64,000 nucleotides of DNA from Halichondria panicea (taxonomy: Eukaryota > Porifera > Demospongiae > Suberitida > Halichondriidae). Under the pieces are notes generated by a model. The model made no database searches. It saw only the letters and a list, made by a program, of their open reading frames with translations, and was not told where the DNA came from. Position 1 is the first letter of the stretch, and every line of letters begins with the position of its first letter. A program made the position numbers and the translations under genes. Where the stretch lies: the NCBI RefSeq assembly GCF_963675165.1, contig NC_087378.1, positions 3,135,525 through 3,199,524 of the forward strand. Reading direction: 5' to 3'. Of this stretch, positions 8,607-19,700 are shown one piece after another.

Positions 8607-10045
8607 GGTTGTTATAAAACAGGGAATGAGAAATGAGGAAATGAGGAAATAAGAAATAGGAAATGAGGAAATGAAGAAATGAGAACGAGAAATGAGCTGT
8701 TAGGCAGAGCATATCTATGGGCAGAGCAAGTCTGAAGACGAAGCTAACATCTACTGAGCTACAGGTACGTACCTCCTGGTGACAAGTCTCCTGGTGCTCT
8801 GCCACCATACAGAACTTATGTTCCTCTGGTACACGGTGTGACACTCTACCTCTATCTACTTATGTGCCATGTACGACTGGCATGGTTCAGACATCAGATC
8901 TACCTACGTAACGGTACTTACATGTACTGTCCTACAGTCCCACAGTCTCAAACAATTTACCTATGCGTGACTATACTGGCAATACATTCACTGATTTCAC
9001 AATCCGGTGGGCAAGTGATAGTCAATTGACTGAACTCAATGTCAACATCTACATGTAAGTAACAGCAAAGAAACCTCCAAAACTGTTTGTCAAACCAAGC
9101 AAATTCTAATGATCTGCCAGTCCGGTCGTAAAGCTGCAGGAAGTAATGACATTAGTACACTGTACTGGTATCATATCCAATCTCGCTACAGGGTGAAGAA
9201 AGCAATTCCCATTACCATTCTCACAAGCAATGCCTAGTGAAAGCTGATGCTACCTTTAATAAAGAAAGCTCACTGTGCCATCTGAAGCGATGGTAAAATT
9301 TAATTCTTACAATGTGTCCGACAACCTGTACTGTGTGGAGGTGCCACTATAATTATAAACTTAGTCACCTAGCTACTAGCTTCTTGGCTGATATCAGTCA
9401 TTACTTTTGTGCATCTATATAATATATATATATATAATATATATTATATATATAATAATTATATATATAATAATTATTGTTATAACAATGTCATAATTAT
9501 TGTGATGAAAATTAATGCCACGGTGATGATCGTAACCATAAAATACAGGGTTTTGCAGAGTCTTTGAAATAGAGGGTGTAGAGCATTCCTTATATGGATA
9601 TCTAATGTTTACACATTGTGGTGTCATATACACATTGTGAAATGCCAAGTCTGATTGAGAAGCAAAATTCAAAAACAAAATGGCTTTTTCTTGTGAAAAA
9701 AGCTGACCAAGGGGATATAAGGTGGAGAATAGTGCATCAGACAGAGCTGCTTGGACTGTCTTATCAAAGTGTTGCTGAGAATCTTCAAGTTGATCCATCA
9801 ACTGTTTGTAGAATAGTGCATTGTTGACATGCTGACTAAGATCTACAACTTTATGGTTGACCACAGATAACCTTATAAGGAACGCTCAACGCAAAACGCT
9901 TTTTTGTGGATATTGCAAAGATTCTGCAAAACCCTGTATACTATTTCTTATTTCTTCATTTCCTCATTTCCTATTTCTTATTTCCTCATTTCCTCATTTC
10001 TTATTTCTCATTTCCTCATTTCTCATTCCCTGTTTTATAACAACC
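8607..10045 (+). mobile_element. 1.4-kb element with ~100-bp TIRs (Mutator-like by its target duplication)
   Basis: Ends are GGTTGTTATAAAACAGGGAA... and its reverse complement. About 100 bp of each end is inverted-repeat and consists of short GAGGAAAT/AAGAAAT repeats. The flanks CTCCGCTACCG (8596-8606 and 10046-10056) are a perfect 11-bp duplication, or 9 bp if the terminal GGG belongs to the element. A 9-11-bp duplication with long TIRs is typical of Mutator-like elements, including types with minisatellite TIRs. The interior has one short HTH-like ORF (9618-9827) and an AT microsatellite (9417-9475), so the copy is probably non-autonomous. Confidence 0.7.
9618..9827 (+). pseudogene. HTH-like transposase fragment
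   Basis: The segment DIRWRIVHQ, LGLSYQSVAENLQVD, PSTVCRIV has the form of the N-terminal helix-turn-helix of IS630/Tc1-type transposases. It stops straight after the HTH and no catalytic domain follows. It sits inside the 8607-10045 element, which is Mutator-like by its target duplication, so either the HTH was captured or the superfamily call needs revision. The long opposite-strand ORF at 9415-9864 is treated as its shadow. Confidence 0.5.
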
Positions 10046-10181
10046 CTCCGCTACCGTGGTTACATACCCCTCGGCTCCGCCTCGGAGTAACCACGGTAGC
10101 GGAGGATATATGGGTGCATATCCTCCTCTTAGGTGTGGTATATCCTATACAACGGCACCACCCCAAAATTAAATAGGCTCT

Positions 10182-10772
10182 ACAGGGATTTGAGGAGTTC
10201 TTGCAACTGTAATGTCGAGAGCGGAAGTACCTGTCACGTGAACCTTGGTAACAAGATTGAATTTTGGCTCATTCCAAACCAATTTTTCTCCAATAAGAGC
10301 CTATTCATTTTTGTTAAACTGGGAAAACATCGACTTACATCAGAAAGCTAAAGAGCCTTTGGTAAAGGCTTTGCACCACAGCGGGTTGTCAGCTGAATCT
10401 ATCCTTGAGATTCTAATCATTTTGTGAGCTACTACTTGCCCCAGCCTGCCCGTAAGCTGTTGAAAGTGTATCACTAGTCTCAGTAAAATCTCTCTTAGGC
10501 TAGTTCCAGCTGGATACACAGTTTGTGTGACAGAGTAATAGTAGTAGCTCACGATTGGGCTCAAGGATAGCTTTAGCTGTGGTGCAAAGGCTTGCAGATA
10601 ATTATATGCAGAGCAAAGCCTCCTGTATAGGTCGATTTTTTCCCAAAATAAACAGGCCTAAAGGCTTTATTGGAGAAAAATTGGTTTGAAATGAGCCATA
10701 ATTACGTAACTGTTCACGTGACAGGTACTTCCGCTCTCGACATTACAGTTGCAAGAACTCCTCAAATCCCTG
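10182..10772. repeat. inverted duplication of the TBC1D25 promoter block
   Basis: The block TATTGGAGAAAAATTGG ... CACGTGACAGG ... CTTCCGCTC occurs three times: reverse at 10182-10295, forward at 10669-10772, and forward again at 10773-10863 next to the gene. The sequence between the first two, 10295-10440 and 10535-10665, is also inverted-repeat (CTTTGCACCACAGC with its complement; CTATCCTTGAG with its complement). The whole is an imperfect palindrome about 590 bp long that includes a promoter copy in each arm. Confidence 0.75.
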
Positions 10773-10907
10773 TATTGGAGAAAAATTGGTTAGGAATGAG
10801 CCAGAATTCAATCTTGTTACGTAATGTTCACGTGACAGGCACTTCCGCTCAAGACATTGAACTCTGCAAAGGTCTGTATTATTAATTTTCTGTTTCCCCG
10901 TGAGGCA
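10773..10907 (+). promoter_or_regulatory. proposed proximal promoter and 5-prime UTR of the TBC1D25-like gene
   Basis: Immediately upstream of the ATG at 10908 lie TTCACGTGACAGG and CACTTCCGCTC. CACGTGA is an E-box core of the type bound by MiT/TFE and USF factors, and the reverse of ACTTCCG is the ETS core CGGAAGT. No TATA box is seen. The same pair is duplicated just upstream. Regulatory function is inferred from motif and position only. Confidence 0.45.
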
Positions 10908-11009
10908 ATGGCTACTATTGTACCTGATGTTATAGCTAGTAACCAGCCAAACAGCCCAGCTGTTAGTGGAAAGCTGACTCTTGTCTTCGACATCCACTTT
11001 AACAAGAAA
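10908..11009 (+). CDS. TBC1D25: TBC1D25-like exon 1 (start)
   Basis: ATG at 10908 opens MATIVPDVIASNQPNSPAVS, followed by GKLTLVFDIHFNKK, and ends at a consensus GTAAGA donor in phase 0. The promoter motifs just upstream support it as the first exon. The beta-strand pattern of LTLVFDIHF suits the N-terminal ubiquitin-like fold. Confidence 0.7.
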
Positions 11010-14000
11010 GTAAGAAAATAATGTGTCTGTACTGTAGATTTATTACCCAGGGTAGTCGGATTATCCGGGTAGTCATTATAGCATTGTTTTTTGTCGAAGG
11101 GGCTGAGATAAGTCGTTTACTTAATCTGTGACATTAATAGATACCATACTTATTCGATTTAAAGCGACCCTCTAAATATGCGACATGGACACCCTAGCCA
11201 CAAGTCCCTCCTGGCCTTATAGCTAGCTGGCTAGCTGTGTTGTGTGTGTGACCATATAATTATACAGTAGAACCTCGATTATCTGGACACCTTGGTTCCA
11301 GAAGCAGGCCGGATAAGTGAATGTGCCGGATAATCGAATAGATAAACCACGCCTTGATCCACCCACTTTATTTGTAAACAGCAGTGCCACTAGCCTCGAT
11401 TCCAGGCCAAGTTGTTTCTAGCTAGGCCGACAACTAGGCCTGGTGTTGATTGTATCTGGGCGTGTATCTGGGCGTGGTTAGGAACCAAAAAACAAGAAGC
11501 AGAGAGATTTGCAAGAACAACACACCTGTCAACAAAGGCAGGCAGTGTTGGCGCTTGCACATTCAGTAGCCACATATCAAATATCCACCCACCCCTAAAT
11601 GTAGTTATCAAAACATAATATGGGCGGTTCGACGGTTAAGTACGGTACATGTAAATTGGTGTTTTGCATACACTTACAATGTAGCCTCGAAAACGTAATT
11701 ATTAAAAACGGCGCCTTATTTAGAACAAATACAGTACTAGTCAGCATACAATCAGTAACACAACTACAACGTTGACGTGTAGGTCTTGTATTACTCTATA
11801 ATTATATCTATGATTGTTCCTACCTTATAGTTTTGGTTACAAAAGCAACAAGTTCGCAGTCTCACCCTCTATAGGAGTCCCGCTAGACTGAGGGATATCA
11901 CTGAGCACCTTGAGCCACAGCTGCTACTGCCGTAAGTGCAAGTAATTCTTTTTTTGATAGAGTAAGTCGCCGAACTCCATCAGACAGCAAAGTGTGTCAG
12001 GTAAAGAAGGGGGCTGCTTTTGAAAAGTAACCAGAACATTAAAAAAGCGTGAACTGTTTTTCAATACCCTGTTAGTGTGTGGCTAGTCATACAACTAGTA
12101 CCTGAATGCACATTTTAGGGGGGGGGGATATCCCCCCTTTCCCCCCTGTATGACACCCTGCAAGAACAAAACAACATTGATTCACAGTACCGTATAGTGC
12201 GATATTTTCGAGGAGTTTAAATCAAATTAGAGTGCAGGTATTGAAAGTGCAGGTACTGAAAGTTCAACTATTGGCTCCATTGGACCACAACCTTACATCA
12301 TATGACATTATCATTCCAAAATGGCTGCTAGAATATGTGTACATTGTTAGGCATGAAACTATCTTGTTTGAGTTAAGATCTGAAATTTGTTGTGGAAGTA
12401 CTACATTACCTTGCACACCTTTTGAGCTCCAGCGAAAGTGCAGGCTACTGGTAGGTTCTGAGATACACAGAATTTTTTTAGTAGTAAATGTGTTAGGCAT
12501 TGATTTTTTGAGTTTATGCTAGTTAAGGTCTGCTGCACCGCGCCTGTCGTACCTAAAAAAATCAGTGCCTAACACATTAATTTTACAATTGTTATAGTGG
12601 GTAATCGGTTAGAGTAATAAAACAGTAATCTTGTACAGCTAAGGTCCTAGACTTATCACATTCAATGGTTTAGGTATCCTGACCATCTCTTTATGGGTCT
12701 TACATATGGTCGCAGTGATAAAGCCAAAAAAAAGAAAAAGGAGAGCCTGTGTAGAGGTAGCCTTGAATCCTGGCCCATTAAAATACGGCCTGGTATCTAT
12801 TGCATGTGTAGGTGTGGTCCATACACGCCCACGTACTATATGCTATGGCTTTATAGCCTAGCTAGCTAGCTGTGGCACTCTTAGTCTATGGTGTTGTCGA
12901 GAAGGCTTGCACACTAGTCTGAAACCAGAAGAGGCTCTCATCTACCTCTGTGATGGTTGGATGGTCGTGATGTTTTGAACTTGGTTTCTGTACAAATGAG
13001 AGCTTCTTCTGGCTTCAGACTAGTGTGCAAGCCTTCTCGACAACACCATAGAGGGCCACAGCTAGCCAGCAAGTTTTCTTGACAACGCAATAGAGAGCAT
13101 AAGCCACAGCTTCACAGGAAACAAGTATTTGTTAAAATTAATACGAAAAGAAACTAGTAAACAAACTAGTTTATGACACTAAAGTATAACGAGTTACCCA
13201 GATTCTGGGTAACTCAGTTCGCGCATGTGCACTATCACCCATGCAATAGAGACCAGGCCGTATTTTAATCGGCCTGGTCTCGAGGCTAGTGTAGAGGCTA
13301 ACTGAATCCATCACTACAGTGCTTTTCAAGTAGGTTGAATACATTCCAAGTTGAATGTTGAAATGAGTACTCACGATAACAAGCCACTAAACCACAAAGC
13401 TGTGCCGATGCCGACAGCCACCTACATAGATCTAGACTCAGCTTTGTGGTTTAGTGGCTTGTTATTGGAGTACTCATGTCAACATTCAACTTTGAATGAT
13501 CTTCAGCCTACCGTATGGCGCGAAATTTTCGAGGGGCTTAATTTTTGTGGATTTTGTGGGTTAGCAATCCTACACGAAAATTAAGTCCACGAAAAATCGT
13601 TCTTTACCTGCTATAACGTGCAAGATTTAAAGACGTGGCTTCCGGTAAGCAGTCATTCCGCGAACATTGTGCAACGAAATGCTTTTAGAGGCCATTCCAC
13701 GAAATATAAGTTCCTCAAAATTTCGCACTATACGGTACTTGAAAGCACTGTACATGTGACACTTGTAGTTGTGTAACTGTTAACCATGAATAAAATTAAA
13801 TGTGGGCTGGAGTGTATGCTGATATAATTTTTAACTAATTAACTACCACACCTACACCACCCACTTAAGATGCGATAGTTGGATACCCTCTTAATGTACT
13901 CCTGATAACATTAATTTTTGAGAGGAATAATACCAGCAAAATGAGCTAAACAGTGAAAACGCATCTACCTGTGAAAATATGTCACCTTAAAGTAAAGCAG

Positions 14001-16703
14001 TCCATGAAAGTGTCTAGTTTGCTCAAACAGCTCATTTTTGTCTATACAGTAGACTCTCGTTAATCCGGTCACCCTTGGGACCGTGCAGCTTGGCTGGAAT
14101 AGTGAGGTGGCTGTAGCTCAGGAAATCGCCGCCGCTTAAAAACGACCTTACCTCGAATCTAATGACTACTTTTGCGGTTCTTGTCTCGAGGATAATGTAG
14201 GATAATGAATCATTTTTGTTCTCTATTTAAGTGTAATTCAATTTTTATTTGCTAAACCACACCCAAAACGTCATATCCGGCCGTAATACATGTATAAAAT
14301 TACATTGAAAACCTTGTTTAGGACAGCCAGCACTGGCCGGTAACCGGAAGTACGAGTGGCCGTACTTCAGGGTGACTTTTGTGCAGTAAACATATAGCTA
14401 GCATTCCGTGCCAAGCCAAATGGCCGGTATATCGAGGTGGCCGTACTTCAGGGAGCCGGAATAGCGAGAGTCTACTGTACATACAAACCGACACACACAC
14501 CAATCATTCTACTCTGCTGCCCATGCACGGGGTAACTAAAGCACTAAAGTACCAAAACTCGGCTGGGTGACATGATTATAAAGAAACCAGAGGAGTGATT
14601 TAATGCAGTGCATAATTATAGAGAGTTTTATATTAGTTGGACTAGCCTCCCGAGACTACAAACCAGTCACAATTCTAGCTTTCTACTCTAGTGACCTTTT
14701 TCCATTGTTCCTGGTACGGGATCACTTCAGCAGCTGTAAAACGTAGTCTACCTCGAATAAAGGCCGCGTTTAGTTAGCTAGCTGCCAACGTACAAGTTCA
14801 AGTTTTTGAAGTAATCCTTTACCGGTCTCTATTAAAAGTACATGTAGGTTGTTGCTTTTTTAATACTCCTGGTTTTTATAGATCTATGTATTCTGATCAT
14901 GTCAACAACCGAGGGTTAGCACTTCAGTCTTCTAGTTATTATATCTATAGGATCTGTTTTGCGTTTTGTTATATTGTTGGTTGAAATTAGCTTGTGATCT
15001 ACATTCTGTGTACCTGCAGTAGTGGCCTTGGAAGAAATTTACTACTACAGGCTGTGTGTGAGTTATCTGTGGGAAGGAAACCCATTATCGTGCCGCTGGT
15101 ATGTGAAGAGATATGGAAAATCATCTTGCAAAAGTACCCACACTCTCGTCTCAAGATTTTGATAAATGAACAACGGTCGCTAGTGATTACACACAGAAGA
15201 TCTTGTCATGAATGTAAGTAAAATGTACCTACGACTTATAGTTAGTGTTTCATGTACATAGCATGTGAATCCTCGTGTTGCAAGCGAGGAATACGGTAGT
15301 GTGGCTTGTGTATGTGTGTGTGTAGACTGCTACAGTTGCTCACTAATCAAATGAAGCCAAATAAGAGCTTTTATAGGCTTCTACTAACGTTTTCAATTTG
15401 TGGATTTACAAAATAATGCTTCGTTCTCGAGTTATGGCTAGTTTTTCTTACAGTAGATAGAGGCCAAATTAAAGTTTCTGTTCCGTTTGCGTAGATCAGT
15501 ATATCGTTTCCGTACTGTGCGTGTGCATGCGTGTACGTGTGCGTGTACGTGTACGAGCGTAAACCAACCGTACCGGTTTTTGCATGCGGAAGTACGGGTG
15601 TGGTTTACCATATCGTTTTTCGCATGCGGTAGTACGGTGTTGCAACGTTGCAGAGCCTCAGAGGAATCTATACTACACCTACTGTAAGAAGCTTGAGCTA
15701 GTGTTGGGCTAAATACAGATTGTCATGTATCCATAGATTGTGATCCCAGCAGTAGATCTAGTCACCTTAGTCCTAGTAGCTACATATACACTGTACTTAC
15801 CTAGCTTAGTTTTACACTAGATCAGTTCACGAAGCATCTGCTTAGCTTTTTAGCTAAAAGAAAGCACATGGTGAAATGGGGGCTTTGTTATGACAGTCAC
15901 AAACAATCAATCATTGATAATCAGAAGGCAAAAAAGTAACATTAATGAAATTGAAACTGGTTTTGGAAGTTTGACCAATGAAGCAACAGTTCAGCTCAAA
16001 ACCCACAGGTGCTTTTCTTATCGCAAGATGGTCACTAGTCAAAGAATAAGCCAAGGTTTACACATTTCTACATGTATACCATCTCAATACAGGGCTACAC
16101 ACCCTGAGGTACATGTCTCTTTCTAACTTCTACGAGTTACATTTCTAGCAGCTTGAAAGGAAGAACTGCTATCTGAAGTTTCAATGGCATGAATGCTGTA
16201 TTGTATGTCTAAATCTTAGACAAAACCTTAATATTGTTATACATGATGTCTAGCCTAGTGGATGTAGATGAGATTGTAACGCAATCCAGACTCTTTTATG
16301 GGGGCTACGGACTTTGGTGCAGTGGTAAGGGCTACTGACTTTATTGTAGTGGCGAGGGTGGACCCTCTATGATGGGAAACAGTGACGATTGTACCTGTGT
16401 AAAAGAAATAACAATCGAATTAGTCACAAGCCTGCATTCCATACCCGAGCAACTGTCCCCAGCACATCTGATTGTCACTAAAACGGACACGGAGTGCTCC
16501 TCTGGTCAAAGTACTATACTCTGTGTAGCATGCATGAATATAACGATTTATAAGTCGTCTGTACTTTCAATGCCAGTAACTAACTTTGCATTTTACAGTA
16601 AACAGCCAACATTACTTTTTATAGTTTTCCTATAGGTTCAGTATAAGTTTGTTAGGCTAGTTATGCCTCGAGGCGTAGCCGCACGAGGGATACGGTAAAG
16701 CTG

Positions 16704-16763
<60 letters not shown>

Positions 16764-19700
16764 TGTCTGTTCCAGCTGTAACTGCTCACGGTTGCAATGC
16801 GACAAAAACTAACAGCTTCTATAGGCTTCTAGCCACGTTCTCTTGGAATTTGATTCGTGGATTAGCAAACTAAAGCTTCTTTCTCGAGTTATGGCTAGTT
16901 TGACTCACATTGAAGGCTGTTGCAGTCTCTTCAGAATCTTTCATAGCATCATCTGTTCGCACAAACTTTCTATTCAACATATGAGTTAGCCTTGCACTAA
17001 AGCGCTAGCTTTTTGTTAGCTACAAGAGTAAAAAATATCTGTTAAAACAGCTAGCATTAGTAGCCATTTGTGAAATTGATCTCTTTGGACACACCCTTTA
17101 ATTATTCCTGTGGCGCTCATTCCCCACGTGTGAGAAAATAATATCCAAGATCCAGATCCAGAATCCAGATCCTCCTGGCAAAATCATCCTTTTCCTGAGG
17201 GCCACAAAACACTACCATATATAACAACAATATGCAGTCTTTCTTTCTCAATAGATATTATATACACTGAACTCCAGATCCTGGAAGAATCAATTTTCTT
17301 CTTTCTTGAGGTCCTGGTAAGCCACATAATACAATAGATAACAACAATAGATGCATGTAAATAAGTCTTTTCTTCTCAGTGAGTTTATATAGATAAGCTA
17401 ACTTTAATGTAAAATTCATTATAGAAAGTACTATAACACTAATACTTTTTGAGCGAAAGCATAACATGGTGAGAGGCATTAGCGTAAGCTTGCAACACTC
17501 GTTATAGCTGTAGCCTTCAGTACTTGTCTGTAAGTTAAAGCCATCCATTTGCAACAGTCTCAGTCAATGCTCAAGCACTCGAAACTGTTATGAACTCCAT
17601 ACACCAGGTAATTCGACTGTTGTAAGCAACGAATTGCCTGCAAATGCGTGTGCAAGCAACCCACAAGCAAATCGTTGCATACAATACTTGTACTCTGACC
17701 AGTTTGTTGTTGCTATTAGCTCTGTTCTACTGGTTACGATATCAAGGAAAAGACGGGAATCATCGAAATCAAGTCATTTGGACAGGAAGTTCATAATTTG
17801 CAAAAGCAAGGTCTCTCTTTTGCCTCCTTCGCAGGCCTTCCTTTTTCTGTTATTTGTCACCATACTGGAGGAGCAAAGAAAGAAAAAAGGAAGCCACTAA
17901 GAAAAAGGAAGGCCTGCCCCGCTAAGTCTTGTGATCTGCTACTGACGTAGCCAAATTTAATTGAGCGTGGGCAAGAGTAAACCGCAATATCTGTCCTCCC
18001 ACACACTGTGACACAGTACTTGGAGCGTATTTACCAGGAACTAGAGGCAAAGCAGTGTGTGAAGCTACAGAACAGTATGTAGAAGTTAGCTCTACAAGAT
18101 GAAGCATGAAAGGCTGGAGTACTACTGTATCTGATAATAGCCCTTGTCAAAAGGACCTGGGAAAAGAAGGAACCTATCCCAGATCCTGGACAACTCACAG
18201 CAATACTTCTGACATGCCAAAATTGAAAAATCCTACAGATCCCTTCATGTTATCAGAAGGAATGTTTTAGTCCAAGTCATAATAAAGAAGAAGAAGCTAT
18301 ATAGATTGCCCTGGCACAATCACACTATCCAAACTAGAAGAGCAAGGGCAACCAATTTTATCCTCGGATAATTACAGTAGAACTACAGCAGAACTACAGA
18401 CTACAAGACTCGCCTTACAAAACCTCACGTTCGACCTAGTCGAGTGTCTCAAATTACAGCAGACAATGTAGACCTGAGTGCTTATCTGCAGGTATTATTT
18501 CCGTATCCACTATAGAGCTGGTTCTACTGCCAGAAAGTTTCCAAAAGGAGCAGAACCTCTAAAACTACTACAATAGGATTGCATGACTATGGAATTGACT
18601 GGACCCTATCGATCTAACATCTATTACATGTATTGAACTAAGGGAAAATTCGACATTGGTGCTCGTGCCCCTGTGAAAACTGTCTCATGCACACAAATTA
18701 GTATGGTTTAGTCTCACTTTGTCAGTACTCATGAGATCACAACCTTGCAACATTGTCATGTCATTCTCAAATACACTGTTTCTAGACTAGACTACTGCTC
18801 AATAAAATAATAATAATAACTCAAGCCTCAAAGATAGACCTTTAGTCTCAGACTTCACTATGCTAGGTAGATCTATTAATTTAAAGCCATCGTCTAAGAC
18901 TATGATAATATCTCCAGACTTGCATAATTATAAAGTCTGCAATGCGTAGGCATCCTGTGGCTTTGTTGCCTGCCAGGCTCCGCCCATCTACTGAAAGCTC
19001 ACGCTCATTTTCACTGTGCCACCGTCACGCGACTTAGCGAGGCAGGCTCTCCTTTTTCTTGAACGGTTCGTTCTTTCTTTCTTTGTTCCTCCAATTCTCA
19101 CCGTATTTTATCTTATTGACCGTGTGACAAAGAACAGAAAAAGGAGAGGCTGCGAAGGAGGCTAGTCTCTCTTTACAAATTGATAAGTTCATAACCTCTG
19201 CCACTCACAAGTGACCATTTTGATACGTATTCAGATAATTATACCTTAATTGGTGTGCATGCTCAAGCGAGATATACAGTAATGTGTTTGTGTGTGGGTC
19301 TGTCTGTCTTCGTAGACTGCTACAGCTGCTCAAGTATCAATGAAGTGCAAGTAAGAGTTTCTATAGGCTTTTAGTCATGTTTCTTGGATTTTAATTTGTG
19401 GATATGCAAAATTATACTTGGCTCTCGAGTTATGTAGTTTTGCTTACCCATTGGAATGCCATTTCAGAAGAGGGAGTAGCAAATTTTGTCCATGGAGTGT
19501 TGATACTCTGCAGACTGGTAATTATAAAAATATGTTGTAGAAAATATGTTGTAGAGACATTCTACGGAGCAACATTTATATACTAGATCCAACAAGTTGG
19601 ACACAACTACAAATCCTCTCGACTCATTATTACAAACAGAAGCACATGGAGGGATGGAGCGTCTTACTATATGCTTAGTATTGCAGATTCACTTATCGTC

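Larger units (their letters stand above)
8064..10150 (-). mobile_element. small TIR element, copy 2, split by an insertion
   Basis: Reverse complement of the element at 2127-2749, in two parts: 8064-8606 (right end, ORF region and TATA-like promoter) and 10046-10150 (hairpin and left end). The two parts are separated by the 8607-10045 insertion, which landed inside the hairpin. Relative to copy 1 the ORF region has two small insertions. The same terminal GGATATACCAC and GTGGTATAA sequences are present. Confidence 0.75.

Noticed and set aside
9415-9864. 149-codon minus-strand ORF
   Set aside because: It lies opposite the HTH-like reading and ends in an AT microsatellite translation (repeated Ile/Tyr).
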